NCBI RefSeq assembly: GCF_000198775.1
Contig: NC_014722.1
Span: 273,770-336,839 of the forward strand
Direction of reading: 5' to 3'
Origin: Mycetohabitans rhizoxinica HKI 454
GTDB lineage: Bacteria > Pseudomonadota > Gammaproteobacteria > Burkholderiales > Burkholderiaceae
DNA: 63,070 nucleotides
Part shown: piece by piece, positions 44,655-54,427 of the stretch
Layout of the letters: each line of letters begins with the position of its first letter
Position numbering within the stretch: the stretch's first letter is position 1
Program-made: the position numbers and the translations under genes
The notes under the pieces: model-generated
What the model was told of the DNA's origin: nothing
What the model saw: the letters and a program-made list of their open reading frames with translations, nothing else
Database searches by the model: none

Positions 44655-46141
44655 GCGTCGTCCGTCACCGCAAGGGCTTCATGCAGCGATGTCGTTCCAT
44701 CGCGCACGCGCGCGAGCGCGGATTGCCGCAATGTTTGCAGGCCGGCTGCGCGCATCGCGTCTGCCAGCGCATGGGTCGGCGTCCGTGCTGCGATGCGCTG
44801 TTGCAGTGCGGCGGTCACGGGTACTACCTGATGGATGGCGCAGCGACCCGCAAAGCCGGTGCCGCGGCATGCCGTGCAGCCAACCGGTCGATAGGATTGC
44901 CAACAGCCCGCCAACGCTTGGTCAACATGCGCGGCCGTCATGCCGGCTGCACGCAGCGCGACGGGGTCGGGCGTATCGGCGAGTCGGCACGCGCTGCATA
45001 ACCGCCGCACCAGCCGTTGCGCCGTAATCAGCTTGACCGCTGCCGCCACGTTGTACGGTTCCACGCCCAGGTCCGTGAGTCGCGCGAGCGTCGCCGGCGC
45101 ATCATTGGTGTGCAGCGTAGCAAGCAGCAAATGCCCGGTCTGTGCGGCGTTGATGGCGACCGAGGCGGTTTCCGTATCGCGGATCTCGCCGACCATGATC
45201 ACGTCCGGGTCTTGTCGCAGCAACGCGCGCAGCACCGCTGCGAAACCCAGGCCTGCCCGGTCGTTGACCGACACCTGGTTGATGCCGGCAAGCTCGATCT
45301 CGGACGGGTCCTCGATCGTACAAAGATTGAACGCATCGCGATCGAGTTCGCGCATGAAGGTATAGAGCGTCAGCGTCTTGCCGCTGCCCGTGGGCCCGGT
45401 GACCAGCACCATGCCCTGTCGGGCGCGCAACGCATGCTGTACGGCGCACAACTGGGTGGCATCAAAGCCCAGTCCTGTCAGATCCAACCCATCGGGCAGC
45501 GCATCAAGGCGGCGCAGCACCACTTTTTCGCCGAATACCGTGGGCAGCGTCGACACGCGGAATTCATCGAATCCGGCGCCGGACACCGCGATGCGCAACC
45601 GGCCGTCCTGGGGCGCGCGCCGCTGCGCGATGTCCAGCCGCGCCAACACTTTGATCCGTGTGGTGACGGCGTCACGCAGGTGCGCGGGCGGATTGTCGAG
45701 GCGATGTAGCCGGCCGTCGATCCGCAGCCGAATGTGCCATTGGTGTCGGCCTGGCTCGATATGGATATCCGAGGCGCGACACGCACTGGCTTGTGCGAAT
45801 AGATCGTCCAGCAGGCGTACTGCTGGCGCGTCAGTGTCGTCTGATGGCCGCGCGTGAGCGTTGGCGCGAGCACGTTGCGCGATACGCGGCGTCGGCACGG
45901 TGGCAATTGGCGCCGCGGCGCAGCGTACCGGCTCCGTGAAACGGGAAGGTGCGTGCGCATCGGGTCCGCGCGGCACGGCCTGCGCAGCCGAGGGCTGCAT
46001 AGGGGTGAGATCGGCGCCGTGTGTCGGCGTGGATGGCGGCACGGTCGCAAACAACGTGTGATGGGGCATGCTGGCGATGCGCGGACAGCGCAATACGATG
46101 GATACCCGCGTATCGTCGCGCGCTTGTAGCGCCCGCGCCAT
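44651..46141 (-). CDS. pilB: Type IV pilus / type II secretion assembly ATPase (GspE/PilB family)
   Basis: Hexameric cytoplasmic motor for pilus or pseudopilus assembly. Walker A GPTGSGKTLTLYTF, Asp box, and DPDVIMVGEIRDTETASVAINAAQTGHL followed by LATLHTNDAPATLARL (Walker B and His box) are intact, as is the C-terminal tetra-Cys zinc motif (CSAC...CTAC). The N-terminal T2SSE_N domain of typical PilB is absent: only about 90 low-complexity residues precede the N2 domain (SACRASDIHIEPG). The frame stays open 109 codons further upstream but that part overlaps the CorC-like gene. I use the ATG at 46141; 46069 is possible. Neither has a clear ribosome-binding site. Confidence 0.85.
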   Translation of the reverse strand: MARALQARDDTRVSIVLRCPRIASMPHHTLFATVPPSTPTHGADLTPMQPSAAQAVPRGPDAHAPSRFTEPVRCAAAPIATVPTPRIAQRARANAHARPSDDTDAPAVRLLDDLFAQASACRASDIHIEPGRHQWHIRLRIDGRLHRLDNPPAHLRDAVTTRIKVLARLDIAQRRAPQDGRLRIAVSGAGFDEFRVSTLPTVFGEKVVLRRLDALPDGLDLTGLGFDATQLCAVQHALRARQGMVLVTGPTGSGKTLTLYTFMRELDRDAFNLCTIEDPSEIELAGINQVSVNDRAGLGFAAVLRALLRQDPDVIMVGEIRDTETASVAINAAQTGHLLLATLHTNDAPATLARLTDLGVEPYNVAAAVKLITAQRLVRRLCSACRLADTPDPVALRAAGMTAAHVDQALAGCWQSYRPVGCTACRGTGFAGRCAIHQVVPVTAALQQRIAARTPTHALADAMRAAGLQTLRQSALARVRDGTTSLHEALAVTDDA

Positions 46142-46203
46142 TCGGCCGAACGGCGAATCGCGTTGGCGTACTGCCGGGTCGGCGTACCGTTTTTGCCGAT
46201 AGG

Positions 46204-47520
46204 CTAGCGGGCGTGCTGCCGCGCCGCTGCAGCGTGCGCGGCGTCCAACCGCGCGGGCCGGAATAGTTTCACCGTGCGGATGGCTTGGTTGTCGATCTGC
46301 ATGACCTCCATGCGCGTGTCGCTGACCACTAGGCTCACGTCGCCTTCCGGAATGGCTTCCAGTCGTTCTAGAATCAGCCCATTCAACGTCTTGGGACCAT
46401 CGAGCGGCAACCGCAGGCCAAGCCGACGGTTCAGCTCCCGTAACGGGATGCTGCCCGCAACGATGCATTCCCCTTGCGTGTTCCAGCCGCCTGCCGCGCC
46501 GCTTGCCGTGCGTGGCAATGTCGTCGTGAACTCGCCGATCAACTCTTCGATGATGTCCTCCGGCGTCACGAGTCCTTGGACTTCGCCATATTCATTGACG
46601 ACCAGCGCCATCCGGTGCCGGTTCTCCTGGAAGTACTGCAACTGTTGGAAAACCGGCGTGCCGCTGGGTACGAAATAGGGCTGTGTGAGCAACTCGCGCA
46701 GCTTTTCGCGCTTAAATTCCTGGTTGTGCAGCGCGGCCAGGGTCTTGCGCACATGAAGCATGCCGAGCACGCGGTCAATGTCGCCCTGATAGACGACCAA
46801 CTTGTTGTGATAGCAGGTTTCCAACTGCTGGACCAACTGGTCGAACGGCGCATCGAAGTCCAGCGCCTCGATGCGCCGGCGCGGGATCATGACGTCATCG
46901 ACCGAGATACTCTCCAGGTCGAACAGGTTCAGCAGGATGCTGCGGTGCTTGCTTGGCATGAAGCTGCTCGATTCCAGTACGACGCTGCGCAACTCGTCGT
47001 TGGACATGTGCAGGTCCTCCCGTGCGCCTTTCGTATTGATGTGCAGCACGAACAAGATACCGTTAGCCAGCGTATTGACGAACCAGACCAGCGGGCGGGC
47101 GAGGGTGATCAGCGGCTTGATAACGAGACTGGCCGGCAGCGCGATCTTTTCGGGATAGGTCGCGCCGACGATCTTCGGCGTGATCTCGGCGAACACGATG
47201 ATCAAAAATGCGACGATCCCGGTGGTGATCGATAGCACCGCACTGTGGTTGCCGAACGTGTGCAGCGCGATCGATGTCGTGAGCACCGGGATGATGACGT
47301 TCATCAGATTGTTGCCGATCAGAATCACGGACAGCAACTGGTCGGTGTGCGCGAGCAAGCCCTGCGTTGTCTTTGCACCCATCACGCCCTTGCCCGCCAA
47401 ATGCTTGAGCCGATGACGGTTCAACGCCATCATCGCGGTTTCCGAGATCGAAAAAAAGCCCGATATGAGCAGTAGCACGACTACGGCGCTAATTTGCGCC
47501 CAAAGAGGGAGAGTTTCCAC
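46204..47520 (-). CDS. CNNM/CorC-type transporter-associated protein (DUF21, CBS pair, CorC domain)
   Basis: Membrane protein of 438 residues, often called hemolysin-family or CorC/HlyC, linked to Mg2+/Co2+ transport or resistance. N-terminal DUF21 with four membrane helices (SAVVVLLLISGFFSISETAMMALNRHRL start; VIFAEITPKIVGATYPE in the loop), then a CBS-domain pair (VDDVMIPRRRIEALD; KLVVYQGDIDRVLGMLHVRK) and a C-terminal CorC/HlyC domain. Its end is 62 nt before pilB on the same strand. Substrate is inferred from the family only. Confidence 0.92.
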   Translation of the reverse strand: METLPLWAQISAVVVLLLISGFFSISETAMMALNRHRLKHLAGKGVMGAKTTQGLLAHTDQLLSVILIGNNLMNVIIPVLTTSIALHTFGNHSAVLSITTGIVAFLIIVFAEITPKIVGATYPEKIALPASLVIKPLITLARPLVWFVNTLANGILFVLHINTKGAREDLHMSNDELRSVVLESSSFMPSKHRSILLNLFDLESISVDDVMIPRRRIEALDFDAPFDQLVQQLETCYHNKLVVYQGDIDRVLGMLHVRKTLAALHNQEFKREKLRELLTQPYFVPSGTPVFQQLQYFQENRHRMALVVNEYGEVQGLVTPEDIIEELIGEFTTTLPRTASGAAGGWNTQGECIVAGSIPLRELNRRLGLRLPLDGPKTLNGLILERLEAIPEGDVSLVVSDTRMEVMQIDNQAIRTVKLFRPARLDAAHAAAARQHAR

Positions 47521-47540
47521 GCGAAAAAGCCGGATGCCGG

Positions 47541-47792
47541 CTAATAGACGATGAAGTCAACTATATCAGAGCGCCGATGGCGTCCGTGCTGTAGCCCGGT
47601 GGGCAGCATACTGGCGCCGGCGTCCGGTCGGTTGTTTGCATTCCCTTGATGCTTGGCATCCTTTTCAATCCAGCCCGAAAAGTAGGAGAGTGGGCCGAGA
47701 CCGGCGGGGCACGGTGTCATGGCGTGACCCGCATCGTCCGCATCGACGCCGGCACGCCACGCTTGGGGATCGATCTGCACGCCGATTGTCAT
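47541..47792 (-). CDS. Small hypothetical protein coupled to the AlpA-like gene
   Basis: An 83-residue frame from ATG 47792 (MTIGVQIDPQAWRAG) that overlaps the stop of the upstream AlpA-like frame by ATGA. I recognise no family. The overlap and the same direction suggest a two-gene unit left from a mobile element. It ends with a hydrophobic SDIVDFIVY. Weakly supported on its own; its best support is the exact stop-start overlap. Confidence 0.4.
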   Translation of the reverse strand: MTIGVQIDPQAWRAGVDADDAGHAMTPCPAGLGPLSYFSGWIEKDAKHQGNANNRPDAGASMLPTGLQHGRHRRSDIVDFIVY

Positions 47793-48037
47793 CGCATCCC
47801 CTTCGCGTGCGGGAGTGGCGCCGGCGCTTGCTGCTGCCAGGCTGTGTGCTGCGCTTTTGTAGGGCAGCCGCGCGGGCGCCGAGCAGCCGGGGGCGGAGGT
47901 TCCCGGTTGGCATCGATTCGCGCGAGAACCTCGCGCTCGTACCAACACAGCCGTCGGCTATGAGGCACCTTGAGAGCCGAGGGATCGGGCGGCGGTATTT
48001 CGCGTTTGTCACGCAAGTACGAAGGGTGGTTGCTCAC
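47789..48037 (-). CDS. AlpA-like helix-turn-helix remnant protein
   Basis: An 82-residue frame starting at GTG 48037 (SNHPSYLRDKREIPPP). The segment IPPPDPSALKVPHSRRLCWYEREVLARIDANRE fits the second half of the AlpA/phage excisionase-regulator fold, in which a Pro-rich turn is followed by a basic stretch and W-x-E-x-x-V-x-x-W/R-I; a basic tail RRPRG follows. The first helix of the HTH is not recognisable, so the gene may be truncated. The frame is open to an ATG at 48196, but that ATG lies inside a terminator hairpin and is rejected. Context: directly downstream of a tRNA gene, a classic integration site. Confidence 0.45.
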   Translation of the reverse strand: MSNHPSYLRDKREIPPPDPSALKVPHSRRLCWYEREVLARIDANREPPPPAARRPRGCPTKAQHTAWQQQAPAPLPHAKGMR

Positions 48038-48053
48038 TCGATGTTCCCGCGTT

Positions 48054-48093
48054 ATCGCGGCAACCCAGAACGCATCGCGGCAACCCAGAACGT
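48054..48093. repeat. Perfect 20-bp tandem duplication
   Basis: ATCGCGGCAACCCAGAACG occurs at 48054-48072 and again at 48074-48092, a 20-bp period differing only in the last base. It lies 17 bp upstream of the AlpA-like GTG. Being not a multiple of three it would shift any frame that crossed it. Confidence 0.9.
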
Positions 48094-48161
48094 TAGCCGC
48101 GAATCCAGCGTTTCTGGCCATGAAGCTTGCAGCCATGAATGCTGACGTGAAGGATAAGAGT

Positions 48162-48196
48162 AAAAAAGAAAATGTCCCGCCAACTTGACGGGACAT
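48162..48196 (-). terminator. Terminator downstream of tRNA-Pro
   Basis: On the minus strand ATGTCCCG (48196-48189) pairs perfectly with CGGGACAT (48179-48172) around a 9-nt loop and is followed by TTTTCTTTTTT. A canonical rho-independent terminator about 95 nt after the tRNA 3' end; it also marks the boundary to the element-like region beyond. Confidence 0.85.
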
Positions 48197-48249
48197 CCTT
48201 AAGGCAACCTGATGTAGGATTGACTCTATCTCGATAGGCGCATCGAGTG

Positions 48250-48278
48250 AAAAAAGGACCGATAAATCGTTGATCCTT
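48250..48278 (-). terminator. Possible first terminator hairpin after tRNA-Pro
   Basis: On the minus strand AAGGA and TCCTT enclose a short CGAT-TT-ATCG stem, and TTTT follows. Weaker than the hairpin at 48162-48196. Confidence 0.4.
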
Positions 48279-48290
48279 GTGGAGATATTT

Positions 48291-48367
48291 TGGTCGGGGT
48301 GAGAGGATTCGAACCTCCGGCCTCTACGTCCCGAACGTAGCGCTCTACCAGGCTAAGCTACACCCCG
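48291..48367 (-). tRNA. tRNA-Pro (anticodon CGG)
   Basis: 77 nt with encoded CCA. The acceptor stem CGGGGTG pairs with CACCCCG; the anticodon stem CTACG/CGTAG holds the loop TTCGGGA, anticodon CGG, reading CCG. The T-arm GGAGG-TTCGAAT-CCTCT-type is present. Its 3' end faces the small element remnant at 47541-48037. Confidence 0.97.
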
Positions 48368-48397
48368 AGTTGGATTACTTCAGCATTTCCGTCTTTT

Positions 48398-49456
48398 TCA
48401 AGACTGGCGTGACGCTGAATAAGAGCATAATTCTAGCAGCGATTCTTTGAATTGGGAATCTGGAAATGAAAAAATGGCGCGTGCCGCAGCCTGTGCCTCT
48501 GCTTCGGCGCAACGCAGCGTGTGCTCGAGCGCACCCGACTCGTTGATGGCGGTGAAAATCGTGTCGAATCGGTCGGTGCCGCCGTGCTCGATGGCGTCTC
48601 GGGCCAACTGCGCCTGCTCGGCGGTACCGTGCTCGATCAGGTAAATCAGCGGTAGCGTCGGTTTGCCTTCGCGCAGGTCGTCGCCGGCATTCTTCCCCAT
48701 TGACTCGGGCGTGCCTGTGTAATCGAGCCAGTCGTCCATGATCTGGAAGGCGGTGCCGATCGTGCGGCCAAACTCAGCCGCGGCCGCCTCCAGCGCGGGT
48801 GGCGCGCCGGCGATGACCGCGCCCAACTGGGCCGCTGCCTCAAACAGTTTGGCGGTCTTGTAACGGATCACCTGCATGTAGCGCGCTTGATCCACGTCCG
48901 GATCATGCATGTTCAGCAACTGCAATACTTCGCCTTCCGCAATCACGTTGGTGGCGTCCGACAGGATCTGCATCACGCGCAGGTTGTCGCACGCGACCAT
49001 CATCTGGAACGCACGCGAATACAGGAAATCGCCGACCAGCACGCTAGCTGCGTTGCCGAACAGCGCATTGGCGGTTTGCTTGCCGCGCCGCAACTGTGAT
49101 TCATCGACCACGTCGTCATGGAGCAGCGTCGCCGTGTGGATGAACTCGATGACCGCCGCGAGCTCGTGCCGCTGGCCACTGCGCTCTCCCAGTGCGTTCG
49201 CCACCAGCAACAGCAGGGCGGGGCGCAGGCGCTTGCCGCCCGCACCGATGATGTATTCGGCGATCTGGTTGATCAGGACGACGTCCGATGCGAGCCGCGT
49301 GCGGATCACGCGATTGACTTGTTGCATGTCGTCGGCGATCGGCGCAAGCGTGGCGGCCGCGGACGGGGTGGTGGTGGCTGTCAACGACGTAAACCGGAAA
49401 AAGGGTGGGCGGAGCAAAACAGGCGAATTATAAGGTACTGGAGCGGTCGACCGCAC
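48398..49456 (-). CDS. ispB: Octaprenyl-diphosphate synthase (polyprenyl synthetase)
   Basis: Makes the C40 side chain of ubiquinone. Both Asp-rich motifs are present: the first DDVVDE (TLLHDDVVDESQLRRGK) and the second DDWLDYTGT, with GGKRLRPALLLLVA earlier. The longest frame starts at GTG 49456 with AAGGTGG at good spacing (352 residues); family members usually begin about 20-25 residues later, and a TTG at 49384 would match that length. A TATAAT on the minus strand at about 49427-49432 would favour the later start. Divergent from rplU. Confidence 0.95.
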   Translation of the reverse strand: MRSTAPVPYNSPVLLRPPFFRFTSLTATTTPSAAATLAPIADDMQQVNRVIRTRLASDVVLINQIAEYIIGAGGKRLRPALLLLVANALGERSGQRHELAAVIEFIHTATLLHDDVVDESQLRRGKQTANALFGNAASVLVGDFLYSRAFQMMVACDNLRVMQILSDATNVIAEGEVLQLLNMHDPDVDQARYMQVIRYKTAKLFEAAAQLGAVIAGAPPALEAAAAEFGRTIGTAFQIMDDWLDYTGTPESMGKNAGDDLREGKPTLPLIYLIEHGTAEQAQLARDAIEHGGTDRFDTIFTAINESGALEHTLRCAEAEAQAAARAIFSFPDSQFKESLLELCSYSASRQS

Positions 49457-49526
49457 TTTGCCGCCACCTTATAGATCACGGTTGCACAGCGCGCCCGCCC
49501 GTGTGCGCTGCGATCCGCAGCAGGTT

Positions 49527-49555
49527 TTGACTTGCCTAAAAAACCTCTATATAAT
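49527..49555 (+). promoter_or_regulatory. Sigma-70 promoter of rplU-rpmA
   Basis: TTGACT at 49527-49532 and TATAAT at 49550-49555 with exactly 17 nt between them, about 108 nt upstream of rplU. Close to consensus, as expected for a ribosomal protein operon. Confidence 0.88.
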
Positions 49556-49663
49556 CAAGCGTTTCTGTGCGTGGTGCGCAGGAATGCACGAAGCGCGCGA
49601 AACGCGTGTTCGAAACAAATGAAGGGGTCCGGATCCGGGCCGCTTTTCAAGTGAGGTTCAACA

Positions 49664-49975
49664 ATGTACGCGGTCATAAAAACCGGTGGCAAGCAGTACA
49701 AGGTCGCTGCCGGCGAAAAATTGAAAGTAGAACAGATACCGGCAGACATTGGCGCTGAAATCACGCTCGACCAGGTGCTCGCAGTCGGCGAGGGCGAATC
49801 GATCAAGTTCGGTACGCCGCTGGTGGGTGGGGCTTCCGTCAAGGCTACCGTGGTATCGCACGGACGGCATGCGAAAGTGACGATCTTCAAGATGCGTCGC
49901 CGGAAGCACTACCAGAAGCATGGCGGTCATCGCCAGAATTACACCGAATTGCGCATCGACGCGATCAACGCGTAA
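49664..49975 (+). CDS. rplU: 50S ribosomal protein L21
   Basis: 103 residues starting [14 protein letters not shown], with [17 protein letters not shown], the signature of L21 that contacts 23S rRNA. Standard length. First of the rplU-rpmA-obg group; rpmA follows after 18 nt. Confidence 0.99.
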   Translation: MYAVIKTGGKQYKVAAGEKLKVEQIPADIGAEITLDQVLAVGEGESIKFGTPLVGGASVKATVVSHGRHAKVTIFKMRRRKHYQKHGGHRQNYTELRIDAINA

Positions 49976-49993
49976 CGCGCAGGGAGTCCACAG

Positions 49994-50254
49994 ATGGCAC
50001 ACAAAAAGGCAGGCGGCTCGTCCCGGAACGGCCGCGATTCTGAAAGCAAGCGCCTCGGCGTCAAGGTGTTCGGCGGCCAGGCAATCAATGCGGGTGGCAT
50101 CATTGTGCGTCAACGCGGCACGCGGATGCATGCTGGCGACAACGTCGGGATTGGCAAGGACCATACGCTGTTTGCGCTGACCGACGGTCATGTCCGCTTT
50201 GCGGTCAAGGGCGCGGCGAAGAAGCACATCGTCAGCGTGGTCCCGGCTGCCTAA
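49994..50254 (+). CDS. rpmA: 50S ribosomal protein L27
   Basis: 86 residues, [24 protein letters not shown] and [11 protein letters not shown], both L27 signatures; the flexible N terminus reaches the peptidyl-transferase centre. No cleaved N-terminal extension as in Firmicutes. Confidence 0.99.
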   Translation: MAHKKAGGSSRNGRDSESKRLGVKVFGGQAINAGGIIVRQRGTRMHAGDNVGIGKDHTLFALTDGHVRFAVKGAAKKHIVSVVPAA

Positions 50255-50360
50255 TACCCGGTGGTCACCACGCGAACTGGCTGACCCGATTCGGCAGCCC
50301 GCCGGGCTCGTGTCGGCGACGCCGCCCCGGGCTGCCGATGCAGGGCAGGCATGACGAATC

Positions 50361-50390
50361 AAAAGGCCTCGCAATCCGCGGGGCCTTTTT
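50361..50390 (+). terminator. Terminator after rpmA
   Basis: AAAAGGCCTCGC (50361-50372) pairs with GCGGGGCCTTTT (50378-50389) over 12 positions with one wobble; loop AATCC, T-rich end. It separates rpmA from obg. Confidence 0.9.
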
Positions 50391-50438
50391 GTTGGTGCTG
50401 GCAAAATAGAAGGTAAGCGCTGGCAACGCATGGTGTGA

Positions 50439-51659
<1,221 letters not shown>

Positions 51660-51712
51660 TTGCCGCCGCCGCGCAATACGATGCCAAACAGGAATATAGG
51701 GGCGGCAAAGCG

Positions 51713-52831
51713 ATGCGTTCGATCATTGCTGATGCAAAGCGGCTGGTTGTGAAAGTGGGCTCAAGCCTGGTCACCAATGACGGGCGTGGACTGGATCATG
51801 ACGCGATCGGGCAGTGGGCCGCGCAAATCGCCGCCTTGCGTCAGCAGGGCAAGGACGTGGTGCTGGTCAGTTCCGGCGCGATCGCCGAGGGGATGCAGCG
51901 ACTGGGCTGGAGCCGGCGTCCACGCGAGATCGCCGAACTGCAGGCCGCGGCCGCGGTCGGCCAAATGGGGTTGGCGCAGGTCTATGAAAGCCGCTTTGCC
52001 GAGTATTCGATCCGCACGGCGCAGATCCTGCTCACGCACGCGGACCTTGCCGATCGCGAGCGATACCTGAATGCACGCTCGACGCTACTCACGTTGCTCA
52101 GACTCGGCGTGGTGCCGATCATCAATGAGAATGACACGGTCGTCACGGGTGAGATCAAGTTCGGCGACAACGACACATTGGGCGCGTTGGTAGCGAATCT
52201 GATCGAAGGGGACGCGCTGGTGATCCTGACCGACCAGTGTGGCTTGTACACGGCCGATCCGCGCAAGAATCCTGCCGCGACGCTGGTGCAACAGGCCGAC
52301 GCGGGCGACCCCGCGTTGGAAGCAATGGCCGGTGGCGCTGGCACAAGCATTGGTCGGGGCGGGATGCTGACCAAGATCCTGGCCGCCAAGCGCGCCGCGC
52401 ACAGCGGCGCGGATACGGTGATCGCAAGTGGTCGTGAGCCGCACGTGTTAGTTAGGCTGGCGGCGGCGGAGCCGATTGGCACGCAACTCATTGCGCGGAC
52501 CGCCCGCATGGCCGCGCGCAAGCAATGGGTAGCAGACCATCTGCAAGTGCGCGGCCATGTCGTGATCGATGCGGGGGCGCTCGAGAAGCTGACTTCCGAG
52601 GGCAAGAGCCTGTTGCCGGTCGGCATCGTCGACGTACAAGGTATTTTTGCCCGCGGCGAGGTGATTGCGTGCCTGGACGAAGCGGGCCGTGAGGTGGCGC
52701 GTGGGTTGACGAACTACAGTAGCGCCGAGGTGCGGTTGATTCGCCGCCATCCGAGTGCGCAGATCGAGTCGATTCTCGGTTACATGCTCGAGCCAGAATT
52801 GATCCACCGGGACAACCTGGTGATGCTGTAG
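51713..52831 (+). CDS. proB: Glutamate 5-kinase
   Basis: First step of proline synthesis; ATP phosphorylates the gamma-carboxyl of glutamate. 372 residues from ATG 51713 ([22 protein letters not shown]), with an amino-acid kinase domain ([41 protein letters not shown]) and a C-terminal PUA domain ([13 protein letters not shown] on). Feedback inhibition by proline is known for the family. Follows obg by 53 nt. Confidence 0.97.
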   Translation: MRSIIADAKRLVVKVGSSLVTNDGRGLDHDAIGQWAAQIAALRQQGKDVVLVSSGAIAEGMQRLGWSRRPREIAELQAAAAVGQMGLAQVYESRFAEYSIRTAQILLTHADLADRERYLNARSTLLTLLRLGVVPIINENDTVVTGEIKFGDNDTLGALVANLIEGDALVILTDQCGLYTADPRKNPAATLVQQADAGDPALEAMAGGAGTSIGRGGMLTKILAAKRAAHSGADTVIASGREPHVLVRLAAAEPIGTQLIARTARMAARKQWVADHLQVRGHVVIDAGALEKLTSEGKSLLPVGIVDVQGIFARGEVIACLDEAGREVARGLTNYSSAEVRLIRRHPSAQIESILGYMLEPELIHRDNLVML

Positions 52832-52903
52832 CGCCGGCGAGGTGCACGCATCGCATACGGACCCGCGATGCGCGAAACCGGTTAGGCTTGGCTTGGGGCG
52901 TCG

Positions 52904-53503
52904 CTATTGATAGCGCGATGCGGCGATCCGTTTATAACGGATATTTTGCACGATCGACGCGGCATTGCCCTGCGGGATCTTGTTCGCGCACATGTAATCT
53001 TGGTATAGCGCGGCCTGATACGCGTTCAACTGGCTATTCTCGATGCGCCGCCAGCCGTTTGCCGCGCCCCGGTCCCATTGTTCGCCGCTGTCGTCGGCGG
53101 CCGCATAACGGCGCCACTCATAGGTTTCGCAGCGCAAGCCTTCGTAATAGACATTGCGTGCGCCTTGCGGGCTCGTGATCACGATCGTATAGCGTACGAC
53201 GCCGTCGGTGCCCACCGACACGGACGCCGCGTCGACGGCAAACTGCAGGTCCGTCGTCGCAGAGACCTCGAATGGCAGCAGGTCCGCGGCGCGTGGCATC
53301 GGCGCAAGCTTATCAACCTGGTTCTCGACCCAGTTCTGCGTGCGCTCTAGCAGATAGGTAAAGTCCTGGCCGGGCTTGGGCCCCTGGTCCGGCGACGGGG
53401 ACGAGCACGCGCCGAGCAGCGCGGCGGCGATCGTGCCGATCAGGGCGGCGATGCGGCGTGAACTTGGGCGCGATGGACGGGCAGGCGGGCAGACGCGTTT
53501 CAA
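52904..53503 (-). CDS. CNP1-like family lipoprotein
   Basis: Predicted lipoprotein: a short basic start, hydrophobic RIAALIGTIAAALLGAC with lipobox LLGAC (Cys about residue 32 from the chosen start), then a roughly 165-residue secreted domain. Conserved CNP1-type features include DLLPFEVS, VVRYTIVITSPQGARNVYYEGLRCETYEWRRYA and the C-terminal YMCANKIPQGNAASIVQNIRY. I start at TTG 53503 (LKRVCPP), with AGGAA upstream, giving 199 residues; the ATG at 53638, overlapping rppH, would add 45 residues before the signal sequence. Function unknown. Confidence 0.8.
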   Translation of the reverse strand: MKRVCPPARPSRPSSRRIAALIGTIAAALLGACSSPSPDQGPKPGQDFTYLLERTQNWVENQVDKLAPMPRAADLLPFEVSATTDLQFAVDAASVSVGTDGVVRYTIVITSPQGARNVYYEGLRCETYEWRRYAAADDSGEQWDRGAANGWRRIENSQLNAYQAALYQDYMCANKIPQGNAASIVQNIRYKRIAASRYQ

Positions 53504-53634
53504 GAGACGGGTTCCTGGCACAAAAGGTGGTGTATTAAAGCACAAGGGCCGGGATCCGGATGCGAATCTCCGGAGCGCGGCCCTCGGCGGTCTGCCAACG
53601 CGGCGATGTGCCGCCAGGCAAACCGATGCGGCAA

Positions 53635-54315
53635 TCATGGTCGTGGCTTGGTGCTGACCGGCTCGACGACCAGCGTCGCGGCGGCCACGTCCAGCACTGC
53701 GGTCGCCGCGCGGCCGCAGTCAAGCTCGGCGCCGGGCTCGATGTTCGAACATACCGTCTCGATCGATACCGTTACCACTTTTGCCTTCACCTTTGAAGGG
53801 CGGGCACCATGGTGCAAAGCAGAACGTGCATGGCGTCCGGGCTGCCGTCGCACGAAGCGGGAAAGCTCGGTCAGCGCCATCTGGTACACATCTCTCTTGA
53901 ACTCGATCACGGCGTCCAGCGGCACCCAGTAGCTGTTCCAGCGCCACGCGTCGAACTCCGGATGATCGGTCGCGCGCAGGCAGATATCGCAGTCGCGTCC
54001 GATCATGCGCAACAGAAACCAAATCTGCTTTTGTCCTCGATAGTGACCGCGGACCTCGCGCTTGATGTACTTGTCGGGCACCTCGTAACGCAACCAGTCG
54101 CGCGTGCGACCGATGACCTTGACATGCTCGGGTCTCAAACCGGTTTCTTCGCGCAGCTCCCGAAACATCGCTTGCAAGGGCGTCTCACCGTACTTGATGC
54201 CGCCTTGCGGAAACTGCCAGGAATGCTCACGCAGCCGTTTGCCCCAAAACACCTCGTTGCGCGCGTTCAAGAGGATGATGCCGACGTTCGGGCGAAAGCC
54301 TTCACGATCCAGCAT
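53635..54315 (-). CDS. rppH: RNA pyrophosphohydrolase
   Basis: Removes pyrophosphate from the 5' end of mRNAs to start decay. From ATG 54315 ([17 protein letters not shown]), 226 residues. Nudix box [23 protein letters not shown] is complete. The first about 160 residues match the E. coli enzyme; a basic then Thr/Ala-rich tail of about 65 residues is extra, as in other Burkholderia. Divergent from proS. Confidence 0.95.
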   Translation of the reverse strand: MLDREGFRPNVGIILLNARNEVFWGKRLREHSWQFPQGGIKYGETPLQAMFRELREETGLRPEHVKVIGRTRDWLRYEVPDKYIKREVRGHYRGQKQIWFLLRMIGRDCDICLRATDHPEFDAWRWNSYWVPLDAVIEFKRDVYQMALTELSRFVRRQPGRHARSALHHGARPSKVKAKVVTVSIETVCSNIEPGAELDCGRAATAVLDVAAATLVVEPVSTKPRP

Positions 54316-54427
54316 ACAACCACCTTCGAATCCTTTAAAATTGCTTTGATTATAAACAGTTAATGGGCGCCGTGCGACCCGGCTGGAGTCGGGTATGCCG
54401 GCGCCCTCGTTTTGGAACCCCTCAAGA

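Noticed and set aside
48038..48196. ATG at 48196 as the start of the AlpA-like gene
   Set aside because: It lies inside the stem of a perfect terminator hairpin with a T-tract, so the start is more likely the GTG at 48037.
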